A DNA stretch of 64,000 bases, from the NCBI GenBank assembly GCA_016932735.1, contig JAFGCI010000002.1:173383-237382 (forward strand). The letters are read 5' to 3'. This document shows, in pieces, positions 10,653-19,122 of this stretch. The notes beneath the pieces were generated by a model, which saw only the letters and a list, made by a program, of their open reading frames with translations, was not told where the DNA came from and did not search any database. Both the position numbers and the translations under genes were made by a program. Position 1 is the stretch's first letter. Each line of letters starts with the position of its first letter. The stretch comes from Candidatus Aenigmatarchaeota archaeon. Its GTDB lineage: Archaea; Aenigmatarchaeota; Aenigmatarchaeia; QMZP01; QMZT01.

Positions 10653-12332
10653 CTACATCTCTTCCGGCCCTTCAATCCCGAGAATCCACATGCCGTTGCC
10701 GAGGACCTGCTTTACTGCTTCAATGAGTCCGATGCGCGCTTTCTTAACGTCCTCATCGGCTTTTATTACGGGCACGAACTGGTAGAACTCGTTGAACTTC
10801 GATGCAAGCTCATAGACATAATTAGTTATGATAAGAGGCTTCAGTTCGCGTCCTGCATCTTCGACAATCTGCCCGAACTTTGAGAGATGCCGAAGAAGCG
10901 ATATTTCCTTTTCGTCCTTCAGAAGCGATGCGTCTATCGTTCCCCCCGCTTCCGCTTTTCTTAATAATGAACAAATCCTTGCGTGCGTGTACTGGATATA
11001 CGGGCCTGTCCTTCCCTGCATGTCAAGGGCTTCGTCCCAGTCGAACTTGATGGGCTTGACATTATCGATATTTAGCATTGTGAATTTCATCGCCCCGAAT
11101 GCCACTATTCTTGCGATTTCATCCTTGTTCTCCAAATCAGGATTCCTTTTCTCTATCTCTTCTTTCGCGCGCTTTATCATCTCGTTTTTCAGGTCTTCAT
11201 AGACTATGACGTTCCCGAGGCGGGACGCCATCTTGCCTTCTTTAAGGGTCACCAAACCGTATGAAATATGGATATTATCATCCGGCTTCGAGAACCCGGC
11301 AAGCTCGTAAACTTTGAAAAGCTGCTTGAAATATAATTCATGCTCAGATGCGACAACATAAAGGAATTTATCGACTTTATGATCCTTCTTTTTTATATGA
11401 AGAAGGCCCGCATCCTTGGCTGCATAAAGAGGCGTCCCGTCATTACGCATGAAAACCAGAACGCCAAGGTTGTATTTTTCGAGGTTTGCAATGTAAGCTC
11501 CGTCGCTTTCTTCCAGGATTCCTTTTTCAATAAGCTCTTTGACGACCTTCTTTCCTTCGGCGACAGTCTCGCTTTCCGGATACCATTTCTCAACGCTGAC
11601 GCCTAGCTCATCCTTTATTTTCTTCAAATCGTCATAACATAGGTCACGTATATTTTTCCATAAATCCATAATAGAAGAATCCTTTCTGTCGACCAAACGG
11701 TTTATCTCGGCGACTTCCTCTTTGTATTCTTCCTTTTCTTCGGCCTTCTCGCATGCGCTTGCATAAATTTCCCCTGCCCATTTGCTGAAATCCTCCTTCG
11801 GGATTTCATCTTTATAGAATTTTTTGAAGTACCATAACCACTTTGCTACGTGCGTTCCGACGTCCCCGCTGAAATTGACCGTTATTGTCTTAAAACCGTT
11901 GAACAAAAGAATCCTGTTAATCGCTTCGCCGAAAACTGCGTTCTTAACATGACCTATATGAAACGACTTGAACGGATTCGCCTGAAAAACTTCAAGCAGA
12001 TATGTCAGGCCGCCTTCGCCCTTTCCGTAATCGTTGCCGTCGTTCTTTATGGATTCCAGAATATTTTTACCTAGCTTTTCCCAGTCTGCGAAGAAATTCA
12101 GATAAGGACCAACAGGTTTCACTTCATCAATCATGCCACTTGGCCTTATTTTATCCGCAAGCTCTTTTGCAATATTGACCGGTGATTTTTTCATTTTCTT
12201 TGACAAAGTAAAACACGGAAAGGCAAAATCGCCCATCTTTTCATTTGGTGGTGTTTCTAAAGCTATATCTTTCTCATCTACTTCTTTCTTCAGAATATTC
12301 CTTACGGCTTTTTCAAGTTCGGCTGAAACCAT
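10653..12332 (-). CDS. argS: Arginyl-tRNA synthetase
   Basis: FQANPFKSFHIGHVKNAVFGEAINRIL (HIGH), KEGKMASRLGNV, C-terminal anticodon-binding domain; start MVSAELEKAV preferred. Confidence 0.95.
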   Translation of the reverse strand: MVSAELEKAVRNILKKEVDEKDIALETPPNEKMGDFAFPCFTLSKKMKKSPVNIAKELADKIRPSGMIDEVKPVGPYLNFFADWEKLGKNILESIKNDGNDYGKGEGGLTYLLEVFQANPFKSFHIGHVKNAVFGEAINRILLFNGFKTITVNFSGDVGTHVAKWLWYFKKFYKDEIPKEDFSKWAGEIYASACEKAEEKEEYKEEVAEINRLVDRKDSSIMDLWKNIRDLCYDDLKKIKDELGVSVEKWYPESETVAEGKKVVKELIEKGILEESDGAYIANLEKYNLGVLVFMRNDGTPLYAAKDAGLLHIKKKDHKVDKFLYVVASEHELYFKQLFKVYELAGFSKPDDNIHISYGLVTLKEGKMASRLGNVIVYEDLKNEMIKRAKEEIEKRNPDLENKDEIARIVAFGAMKFTMLNIDNVKPIKFDWDEALDMQGRTGPYIQYTHARICSLLRKAEAGGTIDASLLKDEKEISLLRHLSKFGQIVEDAGRELKPLIITNYVYELASKFNEFYQFVPVIKADEDVKKARIGLIEAVKQVLGNGMWILGIEGPEEM

Positions 12333-12442
12333 ATCAAAACCTTTGTAATTAAGATATATAATCACCGACACAATTAAATTTAATGTGTCGTTGAAATATA
12401 GTGAACGACCGGATTCTAAAAGATATACCCTTCACTATAAAT

Positions 12443-12964
12443 TCATCTTCTTTTGAGTTTATCGTTCCACTGCAGCCAGACAATCCATATCAATATTACG
12501 AGAACTACCAGAAAGGCTTTCCAGAAATAATCATGCAAAGCCATCGCGAAATCATAACTTATGAATTGCTCTGTCCAGACGATGTAGAATATCCTTGCCA
12601 GATTTCCTATCCATAAGACTATGGAACCGGCAAACATTCCAAGAAATCTTCTTTTGACGGAGATTGCCGGGACCGCTATCATGAGAGCTATAAGAAGCCA
12701 TATAGATTTCCATGGTGTGCAGTCCTCTGAAATTGCAAAAGTGAATTCATGTGTTTTACTAATAGTAATGAAGAAACCTTCCCTTGCCGGGCTGAAGCCG
12801 GCAATATTAAAAATCAGAAATGACTGTCCTGTTACAGCTTCCTGCAGCGGGTATAATGATATGCCAAAATGCAGAACCATGTATATAGGGAAGACGAGAA
12901 TAATCATTTTGATTAGGAATATGAGAACAGAAAGCATTTCTTTCTGTTTTTTGGTCAGCTTCAT
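12443..12964 (-). CDS. Exosortase/archaeosortase-family transmembrane protein
   Basis: Polytopic protein with candidate Cys-Arg-His triad in order: SEDCTPWKS, GNLARIFY, ALHDYFWK. Confidence 0.72.
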   Translation of the reverse strand: MKLTKKQKEMLSVLIFLIKMIILVFPIYMVLHFGISLYPLQEAVTGQSFLIFNIAGFSPAREGFFITISKTHEFTFAISEDCTPWKSIWLLIALMIAVPAISVKRRFLGMFAGSIVLWIGNLARIFYIVWTEQFISYDFAMALHDYFWKAFLVVLVILIWIVWLQWNDKLKRR

Positions 12965-12998
12965 ACTTATTATTTGTCTGCCCTGTTTTTAATGAAGA

Positions 12999-13277
12999 TT
13001 AATTGGATTGGGGCTGATTATATAATTCCTTGCTCTTCATTATTGCTTTTGTTTCCTCAAGGTCAATCTCTGTTTCTTTCGTCAGTCTGGCAACATCAAC
13101 ACGTCCCAGACGCTGTTCTTCCAGACTCCTTATATTAAGCTCTATCTGGTCCATTTTTTTAAGGACGTTGGTCCTCAGGGGCTCTTTTAACTTAAGGGCT
13201 TTCTCCCTTTCCCTGTCCCATTTTTTCCTGAGTTTTCTTATCTTTCTTCTATGTCCGAAAAGCCCTGAAAATAACAA
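12999..13277 (-). CDS. Small charged coiled-coil-like protein
   Basis: 92-aa ORF in a colinear minus-strand run. Confidence 0.45.
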   Translation of the reverse strand: MLFSGLFGHRRKIRKLRKKWDREREKALKLKEPLRTNVLKKMDQIELNIRSLEEQRLGRVDVARLTKETEIDLEETKAIMKSKELYNQPQSN

Positions 13278-13281
13278 CCAA

Positions 13282-13572
13282 TCACCGTCTTTTAACAGCT
13301 CCTTTAGTTATGACTTCTTTCACTTTTGGACCTTTCATGCCGGCAGATCTAAAGAGTTCATTCTCAAGGTATTCCCTGCTTTCGACATATATCTCCCTTG
13401 CTTTGTACTCAAATATAGAGAGGGCCAGAAGAACGGCAATCGTAAGTGTTATTGCCATGTTATTTGCATGAATTATCCCCATAACAAGCCCGAGCATGGA
13501 GAATCCGACCATTATTGAAACGACTAATGACAGACTATTCCATTCATTTACAAGTGTTGAATATTTCGTCAT
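13282..13572 (-). CDS. Small membrane protein (two TM)
   Basis: 96-aa ORF with two hydrophobic segments, 4 nt from the next ORF. Confidence 0.5.
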   Translation of the reverse strand: MTKYSTLVNEWNSLSLVVSIMVGFSMLGLVMGIIHANNMAITLTIAVLLALSIFEYKAREIYVESREYLENELFRSAGMKGPKVKEVITKGAVKRR

Positions 13573-13602
13573 GAGAGCACTTTGTTCCTTAATGAAATCA
13601 CC

Positions 13603-14178
13603 TCACTGTCCTTTATTTAAATTGGCATTATTATTAGTAATTGTGTTATTGGCAGTGTTCCTGTTATTATTGCTGTTAAATCTTCTAATGGGCCTTCCGC
13701 CGGTTGTATTGTGATTCGGAAGAAGCTCTACAAAATCGGCTGCATTCTGCAGGGCTTTTGAGAAGCCTGGTTTTGTTCCGACTGAAAAAAATATTTTACC
13801 CTGTCTCTTTATAGCCTGCACAGCCGGCAGGTAATCCGCGTCCCTTGATACTATACATACTATATCTATGTTTTCATCGTATGCCGCTTCAACAGCAGCA
13901 ACGGCAACCGAAACATCAACATCAGCATCTATCTCCCCGGCAAGCATGACTCTTGTTTCCAGTCCTTCATTGCCTACGGCCTCAATTAGTTTTTCAGGAG
14001 CGTGCTGATTCAGGAAAACCTGACCCGTGATGACCCTTCCGTAATTCTTGACAATTCTCATAAGGTCGTCCAAATCGACTCCAAATTCTTTTCTAAGAAT
14101 ATTGGGCCCATCAACGAACATTGCGATGTTCCTGTCGGTGCCTTTTCTCACTTTTTTACCAAACAACATTGGTATCAC
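13603..14178 (-). CDS. NYN/PIN-like (LabA/DUF88-type) nuclease domain protein
   Basis: NIAMFVDGPNILR, EIDADVDVSVAV, IVCIVSRDADYLPAVQAIKRQGK. Confidence 0.85.
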   Translation of the reverse strand: MIPMLFGKKVRKGTDRNIAMFVDGPNILRKEFGVDLDDLMRIVKNYGRVITGQVFLNQHAPEKLIEAVGNEGLETRVMLAGEIDADVDVSVAVAAVEAAYDENIDIVCIVSRDADYLPAVQAIKRQGKIFFSVGTKPGFSKALQNAADFVELLPNHNTTGGRPIRRFNSNNNRNTANNTITNNNANLNKGQ

Positions 14179-14220
14179 CTATTCTATATTTTGTTAGAAC
14201 TAGTATATTACTTAAACTAT

Positions 14221-14988
14221 TTATTTGGTTAATAGAGGCAGAGAAAAGAATTTTATAGCATTTATGGCCGCAGCTTCCATTATTTCAGATTCTGAAACCT
14301 TTCTTATTTCCGCCATTTTTTTCGCTGTCAGCTTAATGTTCCACGGATAATTTCTCGGGTCTTCTTCTCTGTTTGGAGAAAGGAATGGAGCGTCCGTCTC
14401 AAGAGTGAACTGCTCGATCGGAACGTCTCTTGCAACCTTGCGTATGGTTTTTGAAAAGAGAAGACCGGTTGAAATTGATATATAATAACCTTCATCCGTT
14501 ATCTCTTTTGCAAGCTCATTCTTTCCGGTAAAGCAATGAAAAATAACTTTCTTCATTCCGTGCTCCTTAACAATCTCAAAGCATTCCCTCTCGGCATCCC
14601 ATGTATGAAGAAGCAGGGGAAGTTTGGTTTCCTTTGCGAGTTCTATGAACTCGAGAAATATTTCTTTCTGTTTCTCCCTTTTGGAAGAATCGGATTCCCA
14701 GTGGAAATCAAGTCCGACCTCGCCTATTCCGACAATCCTTTCCTTATTTTCCCTGATGAGGGCTATTACATCTTTGTAATTCTCTCCTCCGTCTGTCGGA
14801 TGGAAGCCAAGCGTCGGGAAAAGGAATCCTTTGTATTTATCACAGAATTCAAGAGCTTCAATGCCCTCGTCAAGCCTTGCTGTTCCGACAATAACTGCTT
14901 TCATGCCTTCTTCGGCCGAACGCTTTGCGACCATGTCCTTATCATTCCCGAAATCCTCAAAACAAAGATGGGCATGAACGTCTATCAT
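14221..14988 (-). CDS. TatD-family metal-dependent hydrolase
   Basis: MIDVHAHLCFEDF, GIGEVGLDFHW, LLLHTWDA, FHCFTG, LETDAPFLSP. Confidence 0.94.
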   Translation of the reverse strand: MIDVHAHLCFEDFGNDKDMVAKRSAEEGMKAVIVGTARLDEGIEALEFCDKYKGFLFPTLGFHPTDGGENYKDVIALIRENKERIVGIGEVGLDFHWESDSSKREKQKEIFLEFIELAKETKLPLLLHTWDAERECFEIVKEHGMKKVIFHCFTGKNELAKEITDEGYYISISTGLLFSKTIRKVARDVPIEQFTLETDAPFLSPNREEDPRNYPWNIKLTAKKMAEIRKVSESEIMEAAAINAIKFFSLPLLTK

Positions 14989-15042
14989 GCCTAAACATTG
15001 GAATCAAATGTATTTATAAGCCTTCACTTTCAAGAATAATTT

Positions 15043-15087
15043 ATGTTTACCAGCACGACAACAACGGGAACGACAGGTTCTTGTTAG
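15043..15087 (+). CDS. Putative Thr-rich leader peptide MFTSTTTTGTTGSC upstream of thrS
   Basis: ATG TTT ACC AGC ACG ACA ACA ACG GGA ACG ACA GGT TCT TGT TAG; 7 of 14 codons are Thr; ~25 nt downstream of TATTTATAAG; followed by an inverted repeat. Coding status unproven. Confidence 0.35.
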   Translation: MFTSTTTTGTTGSC

Positions 15088-15097
15088 TCGGGAATAT

Positions 15098-15132
15098 GCT
15101 GGGGCTTGTTTTGTTTTGATTTTCGCCCCAGC
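15098..15132 (+). promoter_or_regulatory. Inverted repeat with U-rich loop in the thrS upstream region (candidate attenuator/terminator)
   Basis: GCTGGGGC - TTGTTTTGTTTTGATTTTC - GCCCCAGC perfect 8-bp arms. Confidence 0.45.
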
Positions 15133-15182
15133 CAAAGCTATATAGTCCATAGGTTAAATAAAAATCAAAGGAGTGTGGGAAA

Positions 15183-16898
15183 ATGAAGATACTAATGCTT
15201 CACTCGGATCACATCGAATGGGAGCCGAAGAAAAAAGCAATAAAATCTGCTGAAGAAGTTGAGAAAGGCGTCAGCAGGATGGAGGAAGCTCTGGTCGTGT
15301 TCTCGGCCGTTGAGAAGGTCGATGAGCCAAATCCGCAGAGCTGTGTAGAAAAGACTGTTGAAAGCATTGTAAAAAATACTGAACAGCTTAAAGTTGAGAA
15401 TATTGTAGTATATCCTTATGCTCACCTATCATCTTCATTATCAAACCCGGCAGTAGCTCTCGAAGTTCTTAAAGGAATTGAGAAAGCGCTAAAAGAAAAG
15501 GGATTCAATGTCAAGAGAGCTCCGTTTGGCTGGTACAAGGCCTTCGAAGTGAAGTGTAAAGGCCATCCGCTCTCGGAACTTAGCAGGGAAATACTTCCTG
15601 AAGGTGTAAAGAAAGAAGAGAAATCATCAGTTCCCGAAGAGGTTTACGACCCTAAAAAACTTCTGAGAGAAGTCTCGAAATCGAAACTTGACAGGGAGCT
15701 TCTAAAGGATAATGACCATCGCATAATCGGCCAGAAAATGGACTTATTCAGTTTTAGTGATGTCGCTCCTGGAATGGTCTTCTGGCACAACAACGGACTT
15801 ATTATTTACAACGAGCTAGTCGATTTCTGGAGAGAAGAGCACAGAAAAGCGGGTTATCAGGAAATATCAACCCCAATGATTCTTGATAAGAAACTATGGC
15901 AGATATCGGGCCACTGGGAAAAGTACAGGGACAACATCTTCCTCACAAAATATGAAGGAAGAGAATTTGCAGTGAAGCCAATGAACTGCCCAGGCGGAAT
16001 GATGGTATACAAGTCAAGCCGCAAATCATACAGGGACCTTCCGCTCCGTGTCGGAGAGCTTGGAGTCGTTCATCGTCAGGAGTTATCAGGAGTCCTGACT
16101 GGTCTATTCCGCGTCATAAAATTCACTCAGGATGATGCACATATATTCTGCACAGAAGAGCAGCTTGAGGATGAAATCAAGGCAATCATGAACCTGACCG
16201 ACAGCTTCTACAGAAAATTCGGTTTCGATTATCACATGGAACTGTCAACCCGTCCTGAAAAAAGGATAGGCGACGATGCTCTTTGGGATAAGGCTGAAGG
16301 CATACTCAAAAATGTGCTTGATTCGACTGGATCCAAATTCAAGGTCAATGAAGGGGACGGTGCATTCTACGGACCTAAAATAGATTTCCATATAAAGGAT
16401 TCTCTTGGAAGGACATGGCAGTGCGCAACTGTGCAGCTCGATTTCGCGATGCCCGAAAGATTCGAACTGGAATACACCGGCGATGACAATGCACAGCATA
16501 GGCCGGTAATGCTTCACCGGGTCGTCTATGGGTCGCTTGAAAGATTTATCGGCATCCTTTTAGAACACCTGAACGGAAACCTTCCGATATGGCTTTCACC
16601 GGTCCAGGCAAGGGTCATCTCATTCACCGAAAGAAACGAGGAATTGGCAAAAAAAATACAGAAGATGCTTTCAGATAATGGCATAAGAACTGATATAGAC
16701 ATAGGAAGCAACACTGTCGAATACAAGGTTCGCGATGCCGAGATACAGAGGATTCCTTACATAATCGTAATGGGCGATAAGGAAGAAGAGAAAGGAACAA
16801 TAGCGCTACGAACCCGTGGACAGAAGAAGGTTGAGTTCGGCATGAAACCGGAGGACTTCCTAAAGAAGATAACAGAAGAGATTAAGGAGAGGAAATAA
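15183..16898 (+). CDS. thrS: Threonyl-tRNA synthetase, archaeal type with N-terminal editing domain
   Basis: MKILMLHSDHIEW...RAPFGWYKAFEVKCKGHP (archaeal editing domain), class II motifs, MNCPGGMMVYKSS; SD-like GGAGTG upstream. Confidence 0.96.
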   Translation: MKILMLHSDHIEWEPKKKAIKSAEEVEKGVSRMEEALVVFSAVEKVDEPNPQSCVEKTVESIVKNTEQLKVENIVVYPYAHLSSSLSNPAVALEVLKGIEKALKEKGFNVKRAPFGWYKAFEVKCKGHPLSELSREILPEGVKKEEKSSVPEEVYDPKKLLREVSKSKLDRELLKDNDHRIIGQKMDLFSFSDVAPGMVFWHNNGLIIYNELVDFWREEHRKAGYQEISTPMILDKKLWQISGHWEKYRDNIFLTKYEGREFAVKPMNCPGGMMVYKSSRKSYRDLPLRVGELGVVHRQELSGVLTGLFRVIKFTQDDAHIFCTEEQLEDEIKAIMNLTDSFYRKFGFDYHMELSTRPEKRIGDDALWDKAEGILKNVLDSTGSKFKVNEGDGAFYGPKIDFHIKDSLGRTWQCATVQLDFAMPERFELEYTGDDNAQHRPVMLHRVVYGSLERFIGILLEHLNGNLPIWLSPVQARVISFTERNEELAKKIQKMLSDNGIRTDIDIGSNTVEYKVRDAEIQRIPYIIVMGDKEEEKGTIALRTRGQKKVEFGMKPEDFLKKITEEIKERK

Positions 16899-16911
16899 TT
16901 CCTCCTTTCTT

Positions 16912-18192
16912 TTATGAATACTCACCTTTAGTCACATACTCGCTTTTCTGTGTGTACTCGCTCTTCTCCGAGTATTCGCTGTCAAGAGACATTCCGATGT
17001 TAAAATTTATTCCATATTTTTCATCAACAACTTCGTCCTCATAATCTTCGTGTTTGTCTATCTGGACTTCGATGGGTGAATAGTCCTCAACCTCTGCTGG
17101 TTCCTGCGAGAGCAGGCGTGCAGAAAATCTCCAGACTTCTTCGCCTGTTTTCCCGTCAATACAGTATAAATGACAATCTTCAGAACCATAATAGACCTTT
17201 CCTTTATAGAAAAGGCCGGTAACCCAGAAAGAGCCCTCGGCTTTGAATTCCCATTTCTTTTTTCCTTTATGATCCAGACAATACACTCTTCCTGCCGATG
17301 AACCTATGAATATTGAATCTTCTCTGATTATTGGCTGTGAAGCGCCGAAACCCGATGCTGTCGGAACTCCGTGCTCGCTCTGGAATCGCCAGATTTCCTT
17401 TCCACTTATTTTATCAAGGGCGTACAGGTTGAAATCGCGAGATGCGACCAGTAAAACATTTCCAATTATTGAAGGGACTGCTGAATCTCCTCCGCCTGAT
17501 TTGAACCTCCATACCTCTTGACCTGTATTAACTGAAACTGCGTAAAGAAAATTATCCTGAGAACCGAAGTAGATTATATCGTTTTCTATCAGCGGATTAT
17601 CGAGAAACGATACATTTCCCCCCGTCTTGAATCTCCAGATTTCTTGTCCAGTCTTCTTGTCAAGACAATATAAGTAGCCATCATAGCTTCCGAAAAGAAT
17701 TTTTTTACCTAATATTCCGGGCTTTGAATTGATTATATCCCCTGTCCTGAATCTCCATAAAATTTCTCCATTCTCTGATTTAAGTGCATACATATAGCTG
17801 TCTCTTGAACCACAATAAACAATACCGTCAGAATAAGTACATCCGCTTGTAATCTTGTCACCAGTCCTGAATTTCCAAAGAAGTTTACTGGATTCTATAC
17901 TGACTGCATAGATGCATTGGTCATAACTCCCGAAATATATGACACCGTTATTAATCTCAGGACTTATGTTTATCAGCCCCCCGTCAGTTCCGAATTCCCA
18001 GACTTTCTTTCCCGTTTCCGGCTCAATTCCATAGACGAAGAAATCGTTAGAGCACGTAAAAAGAGTGCCATCATGAAGTATTATAGGACTTCCGAAGGCT
18101 CCTCCCTGTTTGTACGTCCATACCCTTCTGAAAAGACCGCCTTCTTTCTTCTTAATTGTCATTAATTCCGTTGCAAAGTCGTCAAAATCCAT
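16912..18192 (-). CDS. PQQ-like beta-propeller repeat protein, no signal peptide, C-terminal SEYxxK repeats
   Basis: Repeated blades (GxxxWxFxTGD...YCLDxKTGQEIWRF); tail SEYSEKSEYTQKSEYVTKGEYS. Confidence 0.88.
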   Translation of the reverse strand: MDFDDFATELMTIKKKEGGLFRRVWTYKQGGAFGSPIILHDGTLFTCSNDFFVYGIEPETGKKVWEFGTDGGLINISPEINNGVIYFGSYDQCIYAVSIESSKLLWKFRTGDKITSGCTYSDGIVYCGSRDSYMYALKSENGEILWRFRTGDIINSKPGILGKKILFGSYDGYLYCLDKKTGQEIWRFKTGGNVSFLDNPLIENDIIYFGSQDNFLYAVSVNTGQEVWRFKSGGGDSAVPSIIGNVLLVASRDFNLYALDKISGKEIWRFQSEHGVPTASGFGASQPIIREDSIFIGSSAGRVYCLDHKGKKKWEFKAEGSFWVTGLFYKGKVYYGSEDCHLYCIDGKTGEEVWRFSARLLSQEPAEVEDYSPIEVQIDKHEDYEDEVVDEKYGINFNIGMSLDSEYSEKSEYTQKSEYVTKGEYS

Positions 18193-18293
18193 ATCAATCT
18201 CTGATTTTTGAATTGTGAGTAAACTCTATAAACATATGCAAATAATCTCTGGGTTTATTATAGGCAGGGGGCTAATTATATATTTATGAAATA

Positions 18294-18314
18294 ACTCCCC
18301 CTTAAAGGGGGAGT
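18294..18314. promoter_or_regulatory. Near-perfect palindrome in a divergent intergenic region (candidate operator)
   Basis: ACTCCCCCTTAAAGGGGGAGT just upstream of TATA-like AAATTATATAAAG and the TrmB gene. Confidence 0.45.
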
Positions 18315-18348
18315 AAAACGTAAATTATATAAAGCATAATATTATACT

Positions 18349-19122
18349 ATGAATCGAAGGGATCTGGAACGGCATCTCGAGGATGTCGGCCTGACGAAAT
18401 CAGAAGCAAAAGTATACCTAGCCCTCCTTGAACTAGGAGCTTCCACCACGGGTCCTCTTGTGACCTTGTCGAAAACGGCCGACTCCAAGATTTACGTCGT
18501 TCTGGAAAAGTTAGTAAGCAAAGGAATGGCAAGCTCGTTCAAACGGGGGGGAGTGCGGCTTTTCAAGGCCGCACCACCCAACCAAATTCTAAGTTATCTT
18601 AAGGAAAAGAAGTCTTCTATCGAGAAGCAGGAACAAATGATGACTTCTGTTCTTCCGTTTCTGAGCTCTCTTGCCGGGAGCCGTGAAGAGGAGAAAGAAT
18701 CAGCTGTCTTCTCCGGGCCAAAAGGTATGAAAGCCGCTTTCGCTGATGTCATAGATAGTCTGGATGGAGGAGAAACTGTCTGCATACTGGGAGTTCATTC
18801 ATTCGGCGAGAAGTTCAAGAGGCTCGGAATAAATTTCCACAGGAACCGTTCTGAGAAAGGCATCAAAGTCAGGTTCCTTGTGAATCATAACGCAACAAAT
18901 ATAGCAGATGAGTTCCTAAAATATCAGCCAGCGACAGTCAGGCTCATGGACGAAAGCATCTTCACTTTAGCGATATTTCTCATCTACAAGAACAAGGTCA
19001 TAATAAGCCTTGCCGACGAGATGACAATGTTTATGATAAAGAGCCAGAGAGCGAAGGATTCGTTCCAGTCATATTTTGAAAAAATATGGAAGCTGTCAAA
19101 ACCTTACAGAAAGAAGAAATAA
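18349..19122 (+). CDS. TrmB-family transcriptional regulator
   Basis: N-terminal HTH (LTKSEAKVYLALLELGASTTGPL...SKIYVVLEKLVSKGMAS) and TrmB C-terminal-like region. Confidence 0.85.
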   Translation: MNRRDLERHLEDVGLTKSEAKVYLALLELGASTTGPLVTLSKTADSKIYVVLEKLVSKGMASSFKRGGVRLFKAAPPNQILSYLKEKKSSIEKQEQMMTSVLPFLSSLAGSREEEKESAVFSGPKGMKAAFADVIDSLDGGETVCILGVHSFGEKFKRLGINFHRNRSEKGIKVRFLVNHNATNIADEFLKYQPATVRLMDESIFTLAIFLIYKNKVIISLADEMTMFMIKSQRAKDSFQSYFEKIWKLSKPYRKKK

